A stretch of DNA of 64,000 bases from Nicotiana tabacum (Eukaryota > Streptophyta > Magnoliopsida > Solanales > Solanaceae), in NCBI RefSeq assembly GCF_000715075.1, contig NC_134087.1, positions 109,841,161-109,905,160 of the forward strand, in the 5' to 3' direction. The translations under genes were made by a program, and so were the position numbers. Of the stretch, positions 54,827 through 64,000 are shown piece by piece. Positions within the stretch are counted from its first letter, which is position 1; each line of letters begins with the position of its first letter. The notes beneath the pieces are model-generated. The model was given only the letters and a program-made list of their open reading frames with translations, did not search any database and was not told where the DNA came from.

Positions 54827-57800
54827 TGTAACGACCCGACCGGTCGTTTTGAGTTCCGGCACGTCATTCAGCAGTTTGAGGCCATGAGCAGCTTCATCTC
54901 AGGTATATTGACTTGTGTGTATGGTCAGAATTAAAATTCAGGAAGTTTGGAGTCAAATCTAAATGGAAATTCTCATTTTGAAAGCTTAAAATTGAAGAAA
55001 TAAACTAGGATTGGAATTTTGAGTAAACGACCTCGGAATTGGGATCCGAAGGTTCCAACAGGTTCATATGATGATTTCGGACTTGGGCGTATGCCCGGAT
55101 TGGGTTTTGGATAACCCGGGAGCATTTTGGCGCCTATTGTGGAAGATAGTATTTTAGAAGAAATTGCATCAGTTTGGTTTAAAATGTATTTCAGTGTTAT
55201 TGATGTCCGTTTGGGATTCCAAAACTGGGAGTAGCTCCGTATGGTGATTCTGGATTTGGGAGCGCGATCGGAAGTGAATTCGGAGGTCCGTAGGTCATTT
55301 TGGAGTCGTTCGGCTAAAGATGGAAAATTGAAGGTTTTTGAGAAAATTTGACCGGAAGTGGAAATTTTGATATCGGATTCGAAATGCGAATTTTATGGTT
55401 TGGATAGCTTCGTTAGGTTATTTGTAACTTAGGAGTTTGTCCGGAATATCTTTGTGTTGAAATATATGAATTATGAGAAAAATTTGAAATTTTTTTATAT
55501 TTAATATTGTTAAAGTTGACTTTGGTCAACATTTTTGGTAAACGGACCCGGACCCGTGATTTTTCTGTCTCGAAAGGTCCATAGAAAATATGGGAGTTGA
55601 ACGTGTTTCCGGAATCAAATTCCGAGGTCCCAGGCCCGAGAAATGAATTTTTTCGTGAAATTATTTTCTGAAAATGTTTAAGGAAAATGAAAATGAAATT
55701 TGATCAGAAAGTAATGGTATCGGGCTCGTATTTTGGTTCCGACTCCCGGTACAGGTCATATATGTTGGTTAAGCGCTTCCTGTAAAGTTTGGTTACAAAC
55801 GGACGTTGTTTGACGGGTTTCGGCCTTAAATTGAAAAATTTGAAAGTTTATGAAATTTGAAAGAATTCTTGGATTTAAGGCTCAAATCATTGATTTTGAT
55901 GTTATTTTGGCGATTTGATCGCTCGAGCAAGTTTGTGTGATGTTTTAGAGTTAGTGTTCATATTTGGTTTGGAGCCCCGAGGGCTCGGGAGTGTTTCGGA
56001 GGTGTCTCGGAGTGATTTCGGACTTGGGAAAAAATTGCAGAAAATTGCAGAAAATTCTGCTGTGCCCAGAAAATTTTAGGTGCGAGTAGTCCAGTTTGGA
56101 ACCTCATATCTTGTAATCTATAAAAATCAGAAAACGTGCAAAACATGAAAGTTGTAGCCCAGACATTCTAGTTTTCGGAAAGTTAAACCATTCACGATTT
56201 GGATATCATCTCAGAAAGTTACGATGGATCGAAAAGGGCTGTTGGAGCAATTTTGGCAGAATTTACGATGCAATTTAGAAGCTCATATCTCGGGATATAT
56301 AAAGAGTTATATGGTGTACAACCTATCAAATTAAAGATCTTTGAGTCTAGTTTCTAAATCTTTAAAACGTTTGTCATTTTGATATTTATACAAGACGTTA
56401 TGGGTGTTTAAACAGAAGGTATCCAACAAGGAACAATTTTAATAGGATGTACAACTTGTATAGCACAAGTGCAAGGTACAACTCGACGAAGCACAGGCAG
56501 ATTCTTTTATACACGGATTTAGCTCACTTTTCTTCATTTCTTCAAAGTATGGACGATTTTTGGGGAGCTTCAAGAGGGGATTTTCATCATCAATGTGAAG
56601 GTAAGTTATCCCCACCTATTTTGAGTTAAGTACATCAATTATGTATGGATTTGAGCATGAAAATTGTAGAAAAATTGAGGATTTAGACCTAGGGATTTGA
56701 AAATAAGATTTGGTGATTTGAGGGGTCAAATGAACTCCGATTTTGGTAAATTTTATATGTACCGACTCGTGAAGAGACGAGGAATCCGGTGATGTGACTT
56801 TATAACTTTTCGAGAAGTGGGCCCGGGGCTCGGTTTTTGCAAATTTTGTGATTTTCGATATTTTTCGAGTCTTTTCGATTGGGTTATATTCCCTTAGCCT
56901 ATTGTAATATATTCCTTGTGGTTTTGGCAAGATTCGACGCGCGAGGAGGTCGATTCGAAAGGAAAGGGCATCGCGGAGTAGACTTTTGGCCATCTTGAGG
57001 TGAGTAATAGATGTAAATGCTGTTCTGAGGGTTTGAAACCCCGGACTTTCACATCGTAACGCTATATTGAGGAGTGACACGCACTCCATGGCGAGTGCGG
57101 GGTCGGATACTATTGGGGATTGTGACTTGGTCCATCCCGTGTGATGTTTATACTATACTAGTGATTGATACGCATACTTCATTGATATTACTGGGCTTGA
57201 TGCCATGTTTGGGGCCTTGTGCCGATTTGTAAAATCCTTCGAGGATTGATATTACTGCTTAGCATGATTTGCATATCATTTAATTTCAGTCCAAGGTTTT
57301 AAATGTTGTTTTGCAAACTCAACCATAATTCTAAGTGTTGAAAACTTAAATGATATTTTTAAATATATTCCGGGTTGGGAACTTCTATTTTGTAAATTCC
57401 CAAGGGGCTTATTATATTATTTTCTGGATTGATTATAAAGTGACTTGAAACAGTGGTAACAATGACACTGTGTGATATACTTGAAACAGTGGTAACAATG
57501 ACACTGTGTGATATACTTGAAACAGTGGTAACAATGACACTGTGTGATATACTTGAAATAGTGGTAACAATGACACTGGATGATATACTTGAACAGTGGT
57601 AATAATGGCACTGTATGATATAAATTGGTCAGGTAACAATGGTTGACCGGTCAGGTAACAATGACTGACCAAGATATTGCGTTTGGGCTGTAGGAGCCCC
57701 TCCGGAGTCTGTACACACCCCCAGTGAGCGTCATCGACGATAAATAAATATGGATGGCTCGGACTGCACGCCGCAGTGGGTACTGGAATGTACCATCATA

Positions 57801-58358
57801 TGCATTGCATTGCATTCATGTATTTGTATTTATACTGGTGTTTAGCTGCTCAGTTTCATATGTTGTTGTATATTCGGATTGTAGCTTACTTTGTGTATTT
57901 ACTGGATTTTCTTATCTTCGGATTGTAGTTACTTTTATTACTCACTAGGTCGGAGTACTCACTTTACTCCCTGCACCTTGTGTGCAGATCCAGGGTAGTC
58001 TCAGGCTTAGTAGATCCAGTTGATCAGCAGATCCAGCCTCTGGGAGTATCGAGGTAGCTGCACGGCGTTCGCAACCATTGATCTTCTCCCTCCTATCCTA
58101 TCTCTTTATTTCCACATTATCGGACTTTGGATATACCGTGTATTAGGATGATATTCTGTATTCTAGAGGCTCAGATTCGTGACATCGGGTCCTAGTGAGA
58201 TTATATTGTGTATTTTGTTAAAATCTTCAGTACTTTAATCTTGCTTAATTGATATTTCTTTCCGCTATTTTTGATAAATTGGGTTAGGTGTTGAATAATG
58301 GTCGGGCTTGCCTAGTAGTGTGTTGGACGCCATCACGACCGGAATTTGGGTCGCGACA
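54827..58358 (+). mobile_element. Solo LTR of a Gypsy element in the LTR of element C
   Basis: 3532 bases from TGTAACGACCCGACCGG to TTTGGGTCGCGACA, flanked by AAAAT on both sides. Shared phrases (near 55505-55560 and the last 60 bases) make it a relative of the reversed solo LTR at 909-3914. No interior or second LTR is present, so LTR-LTR recombination removed the rest. It contains a 36-base minisatellite (57443-57620). Frames inside, such as 56616-57089 on the minus strand, show no protein similarity and are not called. Confidence 0.88.
57443..57620. repeat. 36-bp minisatellite in the solo LTR
   Basis: Five tandem units of 'acttgaaacagtggtaacaatgacactgtgtgatat'. The first three are almost identical and the last two slightly worn. 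Each unit has a CAGTG...CACTG dyad. Both minus-strand frames here are by-products. Confidence 0.92.
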
Positions 58359-58363
58359 AAAAT
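58359..58363. repeat. Right target duplication AAAAT of the solo LTR
   Basis: Identical to 54822-54826; the LTR of element C resumes after it. Confidence 0.85.
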
Positions 58364-59074
58364 GAGATGAATTTCAATCTTGGAGGGGGGGTTGACCTCA
58401 GTTCGGACAGTTATATCAATAAAGACTAATTAGTTCCGGGTTGTTGGATGGATAAAATCCAACGGTTGAGATCAAGTTGGAACGAAACGGTGTCGTTTTG
58501 GAGTTATACGGGTGGACCGGGTTAAATGGTGTTGGGCTTGGGTTTTGGGGTGGATTTGGCTGGGGTTGGGACAAAATATGGTCTGATTTGGAGACCCAAT
58601 TCCAAAAATTAATACCCTCTTTTCATTTTCAAATTCTTTTCTTTTCTTTCTTTTTCCTTTTTCTTTTTTTTAAAAAAAATCCTAACAATTAAAAATCCTA
58701 AATTACCAAAAATGTGAAATTAAACTAATTAATTAATTATAAAAATTTTAAACATCACTTAACTCAATATTAAAAAGAAAAAATCAATAAACTAAGAATG
58801 AAAAGATAAGCAATGTAAAATGAGCTATTTTTGTGATTTTGAAATTTTATAAAACAAATAATTTCTGATTAATTTTAAAAAATTTAAAAATAAATCCTAA
58901 ATGCAATGCATGACATTTTTAGTATTTTTCATGATTTAAATAAATTAAACATGCACAGAAAAATACAAATAATTCTACAGAAAATCCTAAAATGGCCAAT
59001 AATTAACAAAAAATCTATTTTTCTTGGGATTTTATAGGAGTGTTTTTGTACGGGGCAAAAATCACATGCTCACA

Positions 59075-59079
59075 GCGAT
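59075..59079. repeat. Right target duplication GCGAT of element C
   Basis: Pairs with GTGAT at 42866-42870 with one change; the element B frame continues with GACTTTAAG. Confidence 0.85.
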
Positions 59080-60590
59080 GACTTTAAGATTGTAGTCACA
59101 CTTATTCCTATTGTGGTTCAGACTCAGGAACCTATTGATGTTGAGGTAACTACATCAGTTCCATTCGAGGTAGAAGTAGCTCCGCCCGCAGCCACCTCCT
59201 CTCCATTTGAAGTAGAAGTGGTCACACCTTTTACTGTGACGGTGTCAACCACACCCCCATTAAACTAAAAAGCAATACCCTAGGATTATGTTGCCGAGGT
59301 TCGGCAAAGGGAAGACTATGATAGAGGAATCTGACGCCGCACAAGGAATGACTAGAACTAGAAGAGTCTATACACCTGAACACCAGGGAGGTTCAAGTAA
59401 GGAGGCCACTACTAGGTAGCCTATCATTGAGACCTGGCCAGATGACCTGTGGAGGAAAGTGCAGGCAAAAGAATACTCTGTCGTTGACCATATGAACAAA
59501 GTCCCTGCGCAGATATCTATCCTGTCACTATCGCAGAATTTAGAAGCACACAAGAATTCTTTGATAAAAGTACTGGGTGAGGCTTATGTACCCAATAACA
59601 TCACTGGTGGAGAAATGGCCAACATGGTAGGGCAAGTGCTGGAGAGCCATAAGATTATCTTCCATGAAGATGAGCTACCGCCCGAGGGTTTGAATCACAA
59701 TCGAGCATTGCATATCACAGTGCAATTTGAAGACAAGTTCATTGCCAGGGTCCTGGTTGATGGGGGTTCAAGCCTAAATATTTGTCCATTGGACACTCCG
59801 AAGAGGTTGGACAAAGGTTTCCCACAAGATACTGGTAGGAAGCATGAATGTGAAGGCTTTCGATGGGTCCCAGAGGGCCATGATCGGGGAAATCAACCTT
59901 TGCTTGCAGATGGGGCCAATTTGGTTTGACGTTGAATTTCAGGTGCTTGACATACCAGCCTCATATAATATTCTGTTGGGCCGGCTATGGATCCATGCTG
60001 CTGGAGCCGTGCCTTCCACACTACATCAAGCCGTGAAGTTTGAATGGAACCGCCAGGAGGTAATCATTCACGGAGATGGAAGTAACCCCATCTACACTAG
60101 TCAAACCATCCCGGCCATCGGACATAGAAGGAGGCTAGGAGGGGAAACTTATCATCACATTGAATGGGTAAATGTTGTCAAGAACGATAAGTATGGAGTA
60201 ACAAAATAGAAAGCATACTGGCATGGTCCGGATATGAAACCAGCAAAGGGTTAGGAAAGAACCTCCAGGGTATCACCAAACCGATACGACTGAAAAATCA
60301 TGGAACCACTTTTGGGCTCGGATACCAGTATACACGGTAGGAGTACAGGGAATTGTCATCTCCATGGCGTGGACCGTATTACCCTCTTCAGCAATCGATA
60401 CCCCGTTTGGAACAGGCTTTCCATCAGGCAGACACAATATGAGGAACTGTCGAAGAAGAAGCACTAGTTGGGCTGAAGGATTTGTTCTTGGAAGATGAGG
60501 ATATGGACTGCAGTGCCATAATTGAGGAGGAGGAGGAAGAAGGCCTCACTATTCAGACTGTGGCAATGGGAGCTATTCTCAGAAACTAGA
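59080..60590 (+). pseudogene. Element B protease region with G-patch
   Basis: Continues the gag-pro frame after element C (DFKIVVTLIPIVVQTQEPID, a Val/Pro/Glu linker, stops at 59266 and nearby). The protease frame 59459-59929 carries the Ogre/Tat-style active site VLVDGGSSLNICPL (about 59750-59790), with Asp-Gly-Gly instead of Asp-Thr/Ser-Gly. A shift near 59830 moves the rest to 59844-60209 (INLCLQMGPIWFDVEFQVLD, then YNILLGRLWIHAAGAVPSTL). After a TAG and shift near 60207, a G-patch-like segment follows at 60210-60280 (SILAWSGYETSKGLGKNLQG), then an acidic end (DCSAIIEEEEEEGL). A G-patch after the protease is a feature of some plant retroelements and suggests RNA contact. Confidence 0.8.
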
Positions 60591-60835
60591 CCGCCACACC
60601 ATCCTGAGCCCGCCGAGTCCCTGGGTAGCTTGGCAGAATTTATTTCTATGGCCATTTTAGGCATTTAAAATTTCCTGTAGTTTCATTTTAATCTTTACTT
60701 GTTTCAAAATAAATGCTTGATTCATCGAGCTGTGCTTTGTCTGAACAATTTTTCAAGTTTTAATCAAATGCATTTGCTCTTTATTATTCACTACTATCTT
60801 TACACTTTTTCTTTCCACAATGTTATTATTACTTT
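60591..60835 (+). other. Putative intron between protease and polymerase of element B
   Basis: T-rich non-coding stretch between the end of the gag-pro region and the frame that leads into reverse transcriptase. Ogre elements are known to splice an intron at this place. The acceptor could be the T-rich run with an AG near 60780-60840, but I cannot choose the exact sites. Confidence 0.45.
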
Positions 60836-61411
60836 TGCTGATGAACCAGTGACTGTGACATGTAATGAGGCAACGCAGCAAGAGAATAATGACTCAGAGG
60901 AAGAAGACGAGGTACCCGAGGAAATCATCCGGGAGGTTGAAAATTTTGAAAATAAGCCTAAGTCCAATCTGGACGAGACTGAAGCAGTAAATTTGGGAGA
61001 CACCAAGACCGTCAAAGAGACCTACATCAGCATTCACTAGTCACCGATAGAGAAGGAAGAGTACATTCGTTTCCTAAAAGAATATGAGGACATTTTTGCA
61101 TGGTTATATGATGACATGATCGGTTTGAGCACTTCCATAGAGGCTCACAAGTTGCCTACTAATCCAATGTGTCCGCCAGTAAATAGAAACTCAGAAAGTT
61201 CAAACTGAGACAGTTCGCACCACGGTAGCTGGTATTGAAGAAAATCTTCCTGCATCAAGATGAAGCCAAAGGGAAATTCTCTCGCAACTGGCAAGGTTCG
61301 TACATGGTTCACAGAGTACTGACAGGAGGAGCACTCATACTTGCAGAAATAGATGGAGAAATCTGACCAAAACCAATCAATACAGACGCAGTCAAGAGAT
61401 ACTATGCTTAA
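60836..61411 (+). pseudogene. Element B polymerase remnant: RT start joined to integrase end
   Basis: The frame 60836-61039 (acidic linker, SEEEDEVPEEIIREVENFEN) leads through a TAG at 61038 to the region before reverse transcriptase (EEYIRFLKEYEDIFAWLYDD, then MIGLSTSIEAHKLPTNP). Near 61190-61220 the reading changes to the C-terminal end of integrase (HQDEAKGKFSRNWQGSYMVH, then LTGGALILAEIDGEI and the final KRYYA with TAA at 61409). All catalytic parts of reverse transcriptase, RNase H and integrase, more than 1000 residues in a full element, are missing. It cannot replicate without help. Confidence 0.8.
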
Positions 61412-62119
61412 ATGTTTTACATTTCCTCACTTGATGTAATTGAACTACGCTTGACCTGATTCCCGTTTAAGAGAGGATATGTAGGCAGCCTTATGGGTTC
61501 GGTCATATCATAATAAAATTTTCATTTCCCCCAAGAGCAGAAACTGGGGCAGAATTTTGAGGAGGACCCTCAAAATTCTGGAGCAAGTCCAGTCAACGCC
61601 AATATATGTCAGACGGTCAGTCATCAGTCAAAAACTGGGGCAGAATTTTGAGAAGGAAGAAGATTCAGCAAGGTCCGTCATCCGCAAACGGTTAAAAATC
61701 ATCTACCAAACTGGGGCAGAATTTTGAGGAGGACCCTCAAAATTCCAACATAAGAGAGCTGCAATGCCTTTGAAATGTGTCACAGTCGCTAGTTCATCAA
61801 AATTTACTTGACATATCAATACGCTTCTAAAATAATTCCATTTTTATCAATGAATGCAAATTTTTGAAAACTCTATTTTTCATAACAGTCAGGTGCTACC
61901 TAGGGGAACTCGAAGGGGGCTTCCAGAGCGGAGCAAAGCACGGTAGGCAAACGAAGCAAGAACCAACCTTCCCTCATGAAACTCACGACTTTTCTTTGAA
62001 CGCAAACACATCTGACGATAGCATTCGTACACAAAGCATATTCACCATCCATCCGGCCGTTAGACGCTGAACTTATCCTAGCTAAGATACACTCTACCCT
62101 TATCTGCTATTTTCTCTCT
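61412..62119 (+). other. Element B 3' untranslated region with repeated hairpins
   Basis: Non-coding. Contains three copies of 'aactggggcagaattttgag' at about 61540, 61630 and 61708. Two of them (61552-61578 and 61719-61745) form a perfect 11-bp stem GAATTTTGAGG/CCTCAAAATTC around a 5-base loop. The frame at 61864-62070 has no known similarity. Confidence 0.7.
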
Positions 62120-63185
62120 GTGTGAGTCTAATCTATGACTCCACATTCGCATGGGACTAAGCCTTGTCCCGAATTCTACATGAGTCTAACCCCTGACTCC
62201 ATATTTGCATGAGTATAAGCCTTGACTCCATATTTGCACGAGTCTAATCCTTGACTCCATATTTGCATGAGTCTAAGCCCTGACTCCATATTTGCATGAT
62301 TCTAATCCTTGACTCCATATTTTCATGAGTCTAAGCGCTGACTCTATATTTGCATGAGTCTAAACCCTGACTCCATATTTGCTTGAGTCTAAGCTTTGAC
62401 TCCACATTTGCATGAGTCTAAGCCCTGACTCCATATTTGCATGAGTCTAATCTTTGACTCCATATTTGCATGAGTCTAAGCCCTGACTCCATATTTGCAT
62501 GAGTCTAATCCTTGACTCCACATTTGCATGAGTCTAATCCTTGACTCCATATTTTCATGGGACCAAGCCTTGTCCCGAATCTTGCATGAGGTTAAGCTCT
62601 ACCTCCATATTTGCATGAGGCTAAGCCTTGCCTCCATTTTGCATAAGGCTAAGAATTGCCTTCTATTTTGCATGGGACTAAGCCTTGTCCCGAATCTTGC
62701 ATGAGGTTAAGCTCTACCTCCATATTTGCATGAGGCTAAGCCCTGCCTCCATTTTGCATACGGCTAAGCATTGCCTTCCATTTTGCATGAGGCTAAGCCC
62801 TGCCTCTATTTTGCATACGGCTAAGCATTGCCTTCCATTTTGCATGGGACTAAGCCCTGTCCCGAATCTTGCATGAGGCTAAGCCTTGCCTCCATATATA
62901 CATAAGGCTAAGCATTGCCTTCCATTTTCATGGGACTAAGCCCCGTCCCGAATCTTGCATGAGGTTAAGCTCTACCTTCATATTTGCATAAGGCTAAGCG
63001 ATGTCTTCTCTCTGCTTGAGACTAAGCTCTGTCTCCAATCTTGCATTAGTCTAACCCCTGACTCCATATTTGCATGAGGCTGATCCTTGCCTCCATAACT
63101 GCATGAGTCTAAGCCATGACTCCGTATTTGCATAAGGCTAATCCTTGCCTCCCCACTCGCATGGGACTAAGCATTGTCCCTCCTT
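62120..63185 (+). repeat. GCATGAGTCTAAGCCCTGACTCCATATTT array (second copy)
   Basis: About 36 units of 28-30 bases of the same three types as at 32384-33030, here with a longer homogeneous block of the GAGTC/GACTC type (62120-62550) followed by mixed GAGGC/GCCTC and GGGAC/GTCCC types. It lies in the 3' tail of element B before the last LTR. Confidence 0.92.
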
Positions 63186-63922
63186 GCACCAATATTGCTC
63201 TATTTTCTACTACTATCTACCTACTTTATAATTGGGCTGAGCTCTGCCCTCTGCTTCCCAAGACTAAACCTTGTCTTGTTACATCATATTATTGCATATC
63301 ATCGGCTGAAATATCACCAATCTGTCCAAAGGAGTCATAGTCTAAAGGCACCATCCTCATAGCCTGAAGATACCACGACATGGCCTGAGGATCTCTGAAC
63401 TTTGCATATCATTATTCAAAGGAGTCATGGTTCGGAGGCACCATTTTCATGGCCCAAGAACATCATTTCATGCCCTGTAAATCCCTCATTAAAACAATTC
63501 ATGGCCCAGGACGTCATGGTCTAAGAACGTCATTTTTAACCGTCCGAAGACAACCTTCATGGTCCAAAGGGATTTTGCATCATGTTTAAATTTTCACAAA
63601 TACGATTGTGGCATCTTTTATCTGCAGGTAACCAGTAAGCAACCGCTATCCTAGCAAGAGTGATCTCGCTCCAGTACCCTCCAACTGTCCCGATCATAGC
63701 CGCTTCCATATCTCGTGTTCGTTCTTGTAGTAGTTTCATTGGCATACTCTGCAGGTGAATCCAGAACTACACATGGACTAATTCCTATAAAACCAGGGAT
63801 ATGTAGGCAACTTGAAAATCGGAGCTTGGCCTCTGTCTTTTAAAACATCCCATTCGGTCAAAATTGGCCATCATTTCTTTACCCGAAAACTCTTTCATCC
63901 TTCCCGAATAAAGAAGGGTAGC
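63186..63922 (+). other. 3' tail and purine tract before the last LTR of element B
   Basis: Matches 33031-33775 closely. It ends with AAAGAAGGG (63910-63918), a weaker purine tract than the GGAAAAAGAGGGGCAG at the central LTR, then TAGC and the LTR start. Confidence 0.75.
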
Positions 63923-64000
63923 TGTTGATACCCAATTTATTCCTATATGTTTTGAATATGCATAAAAGACTTCAAAATGGTATATATATGCATACATAAG
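63923..64000 (+). repeat. Start of the last LTR of element B (runs off the window)
   Basis: TGTTGATACCCAATTTATTC and the following bases match the first 80 bases at 31969. It shares with that copy the 'aaaagcattcaaaatggcatata' type insertion that the central LTR (33776) lacks. Confidence 0.85.

Larger units (their letters stand above)
42871..59074 (-). mobile_element. Element C: Ogre/Tat-like retrotransposon (minus strand)
   Basis: Minus-strand element with complete 5' LTR (59074 down to 50752), primer site (50747-50730), ORF1 (49560-47505), gag (46961 to about 44720) and a partial 3' LTR (44722-42871). The ends are TGTGAGCATG and GTGTGACA in element orientation, flanked by GTGAT/GCGAT. Its ORF1 and gag differ clearly from those of A and B (C-terminal coiled coil in ORF1; different gag blocks), so it belongs to another Ogre/Tat family. 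Reverse transcriptase, RNase H and integrase are absent. Subtracting the solo LTR at 54827-58358, it is about 12.7 kb. Confidence 0.85.
50752..59074 (-). repeat. Element C 5' LTR, complete, with nested solo LTR
   Basis: Read on the minus strand it starts TGTGAGCATGTGATTTTTGC at 59074 and ends GGTGTGACA at 50752. Its own length is about 4.79 kb after removing the solo LTR and one target duplication. It contains a 154-base protein-coding fragment (52613-52460) joined to LTR sequence at 52614. A C/T-rich, leader-like part on the minus strand lies at about 54820-54440 ('ccctagccgcccttcattcc'), similar in style to 34440-34690 of element B. Long AT-rich parts (53700-54300, 58620-59040) hold no frames. 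Confidence 0.82.
31969..64000 (+). mobile_element. Element B: Ogre/Tat-like retrotransposon in tandem-like arrangement
   Basis: Three LTR starts with TGTTGATACCCAATTT occur at 31969, 33776 and 63923. The first LTR is cut after about 415 bases and joined to the 3' tail of an interior (32384-33775). Next comes a purine tract and a complete LTR (33776-38292), a tRNA primer site (38296), ORF1, gag, protease, a remnant of pol, the same 3' tail (61412-63922), and the start of the last LTR. This is what two elements sharing a central LTR would look like after the left one lost nearly all its interior. Element C (42871-59074) is inserted in gag-pro. Without it the right unit's interior is about 9.4 kb, short for Ogre because most of pol is gone. 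Confidence 0.8.

Noticed and set aside
56616..57089. 157-codon minus-strand frame in the solo LTR
   Set aside because: Antisense to the LTR, no domain resembling a known family, and no sign of a matching frame in the related solo LTR at 909-3914.
57443..57620. Regularly spaced repeats that could suggest a CRISPR array
   Set aside because: The units are contiguous with no unique spacers, and the setting is a plant LTR; it is a minisatellite.
62120..63185. 28-30 base periodic repeats with dyads, CRISPR-like in unit length
   Set aside because: Units run head to tail without spacers and lie in the 3' tail of an Ogre-type element; no cas-like gene exists in the window.
1..64000. A previously undescribed gene system such as a defence or biosynthetic cluster
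   Set aside because: Every supported coding segment belongs to a known transposon protein class, and the intervening DNA is LTR, leader or tandem repeat. The unusual points are rearrangements of elements, not a new gene cluster.
1..64000. tRNA, rRNA or small RNA genes
   Set aside because: Only short tRNA-complementary primer sites were found; no cloverleaf-like or rRNA-like sequence was recognised by eye.

Overview
This is plant nuclear DNA made almost entirely of transposable elements nested inside one another. I found no intact host gene, no structural RNA gene and nothing prokaryotic. The families (Ogre/Tat-type Gypsy elements with an extra upstream ORF, Tekay/Del-type chromoviruses with 2.5-3.5 kb LTRs, and a CACTA transposon) and their sequence style point to a large, repeat-rich solanaceous genome, most like Nicotiana. 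The species is an inference from family resemblance; the element classes are read from the sequence.

Layout, left to right. (1) 1-153: 3' end of a Gypsy LTR. (2) 154-10440: a decayed CACTA (En/Spm) element with a TNP2-type transposase, a DUF4216-like tail, a second Transposase_24-like gene and right-end subterminal palindromes. An inverted solo LTR (909-3914) splits a 20-bp minisatellite inside it. (3) 10451-27074: Ogre/Tat-like element A with short terminal repeats, a tRNA primer site, ORF1 and gag. Its gag is cut by a 10.4 kb Tekay-type element (14929-25313) with two LTRs, a Met-tRNA primer site, decayed gag-pol and a 5-bp target duplication AGATG. (4) 27075-31968: unclassified AT-rich DNA, then the LTR and worn interior of another Gypsy element. 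(5) 31969 to the window end: Ogre/Tat-like element B in a tandem-like arrangement (LTR piece, internal 3' tail, full LTR, interior, start of the next LTR). Its gag-pro reading frame is interrupted by a minus-strand Ogre/Tat-like element C (42871-59074; duplication GTGAT/GCGAT). The 5' LTR of C is in turn interrupted by a second solo LTR (54827-58358; duplication AAAAT).

The order of events can be read from the target duplications: B was hit by C, which was hit by a solo-LTR family; A was hit by Tekay; CACTA was hit by the reversed solo-LTR family. Every coding region carries stops, frameshifts or deletions, so nothing here looks autonomous.

The most unusual observation is in element C. Its complete LTR contains an in-frame piece of gag-pro coding sequence. 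The other LTR begins exactly where that piece joins the element's own gag-pro, as if recombination between the internal and LTR-borne copies removed pol and part of the LTR. Other points worth a look: loss of RT-RNase H-integrase from B, a protease gap plus an integrase Asp-to-Asn change in the Tekay element, a stop-codon spectrum that looks like cytosine deamination, and short palindrome arrays in unrelated LTRs.
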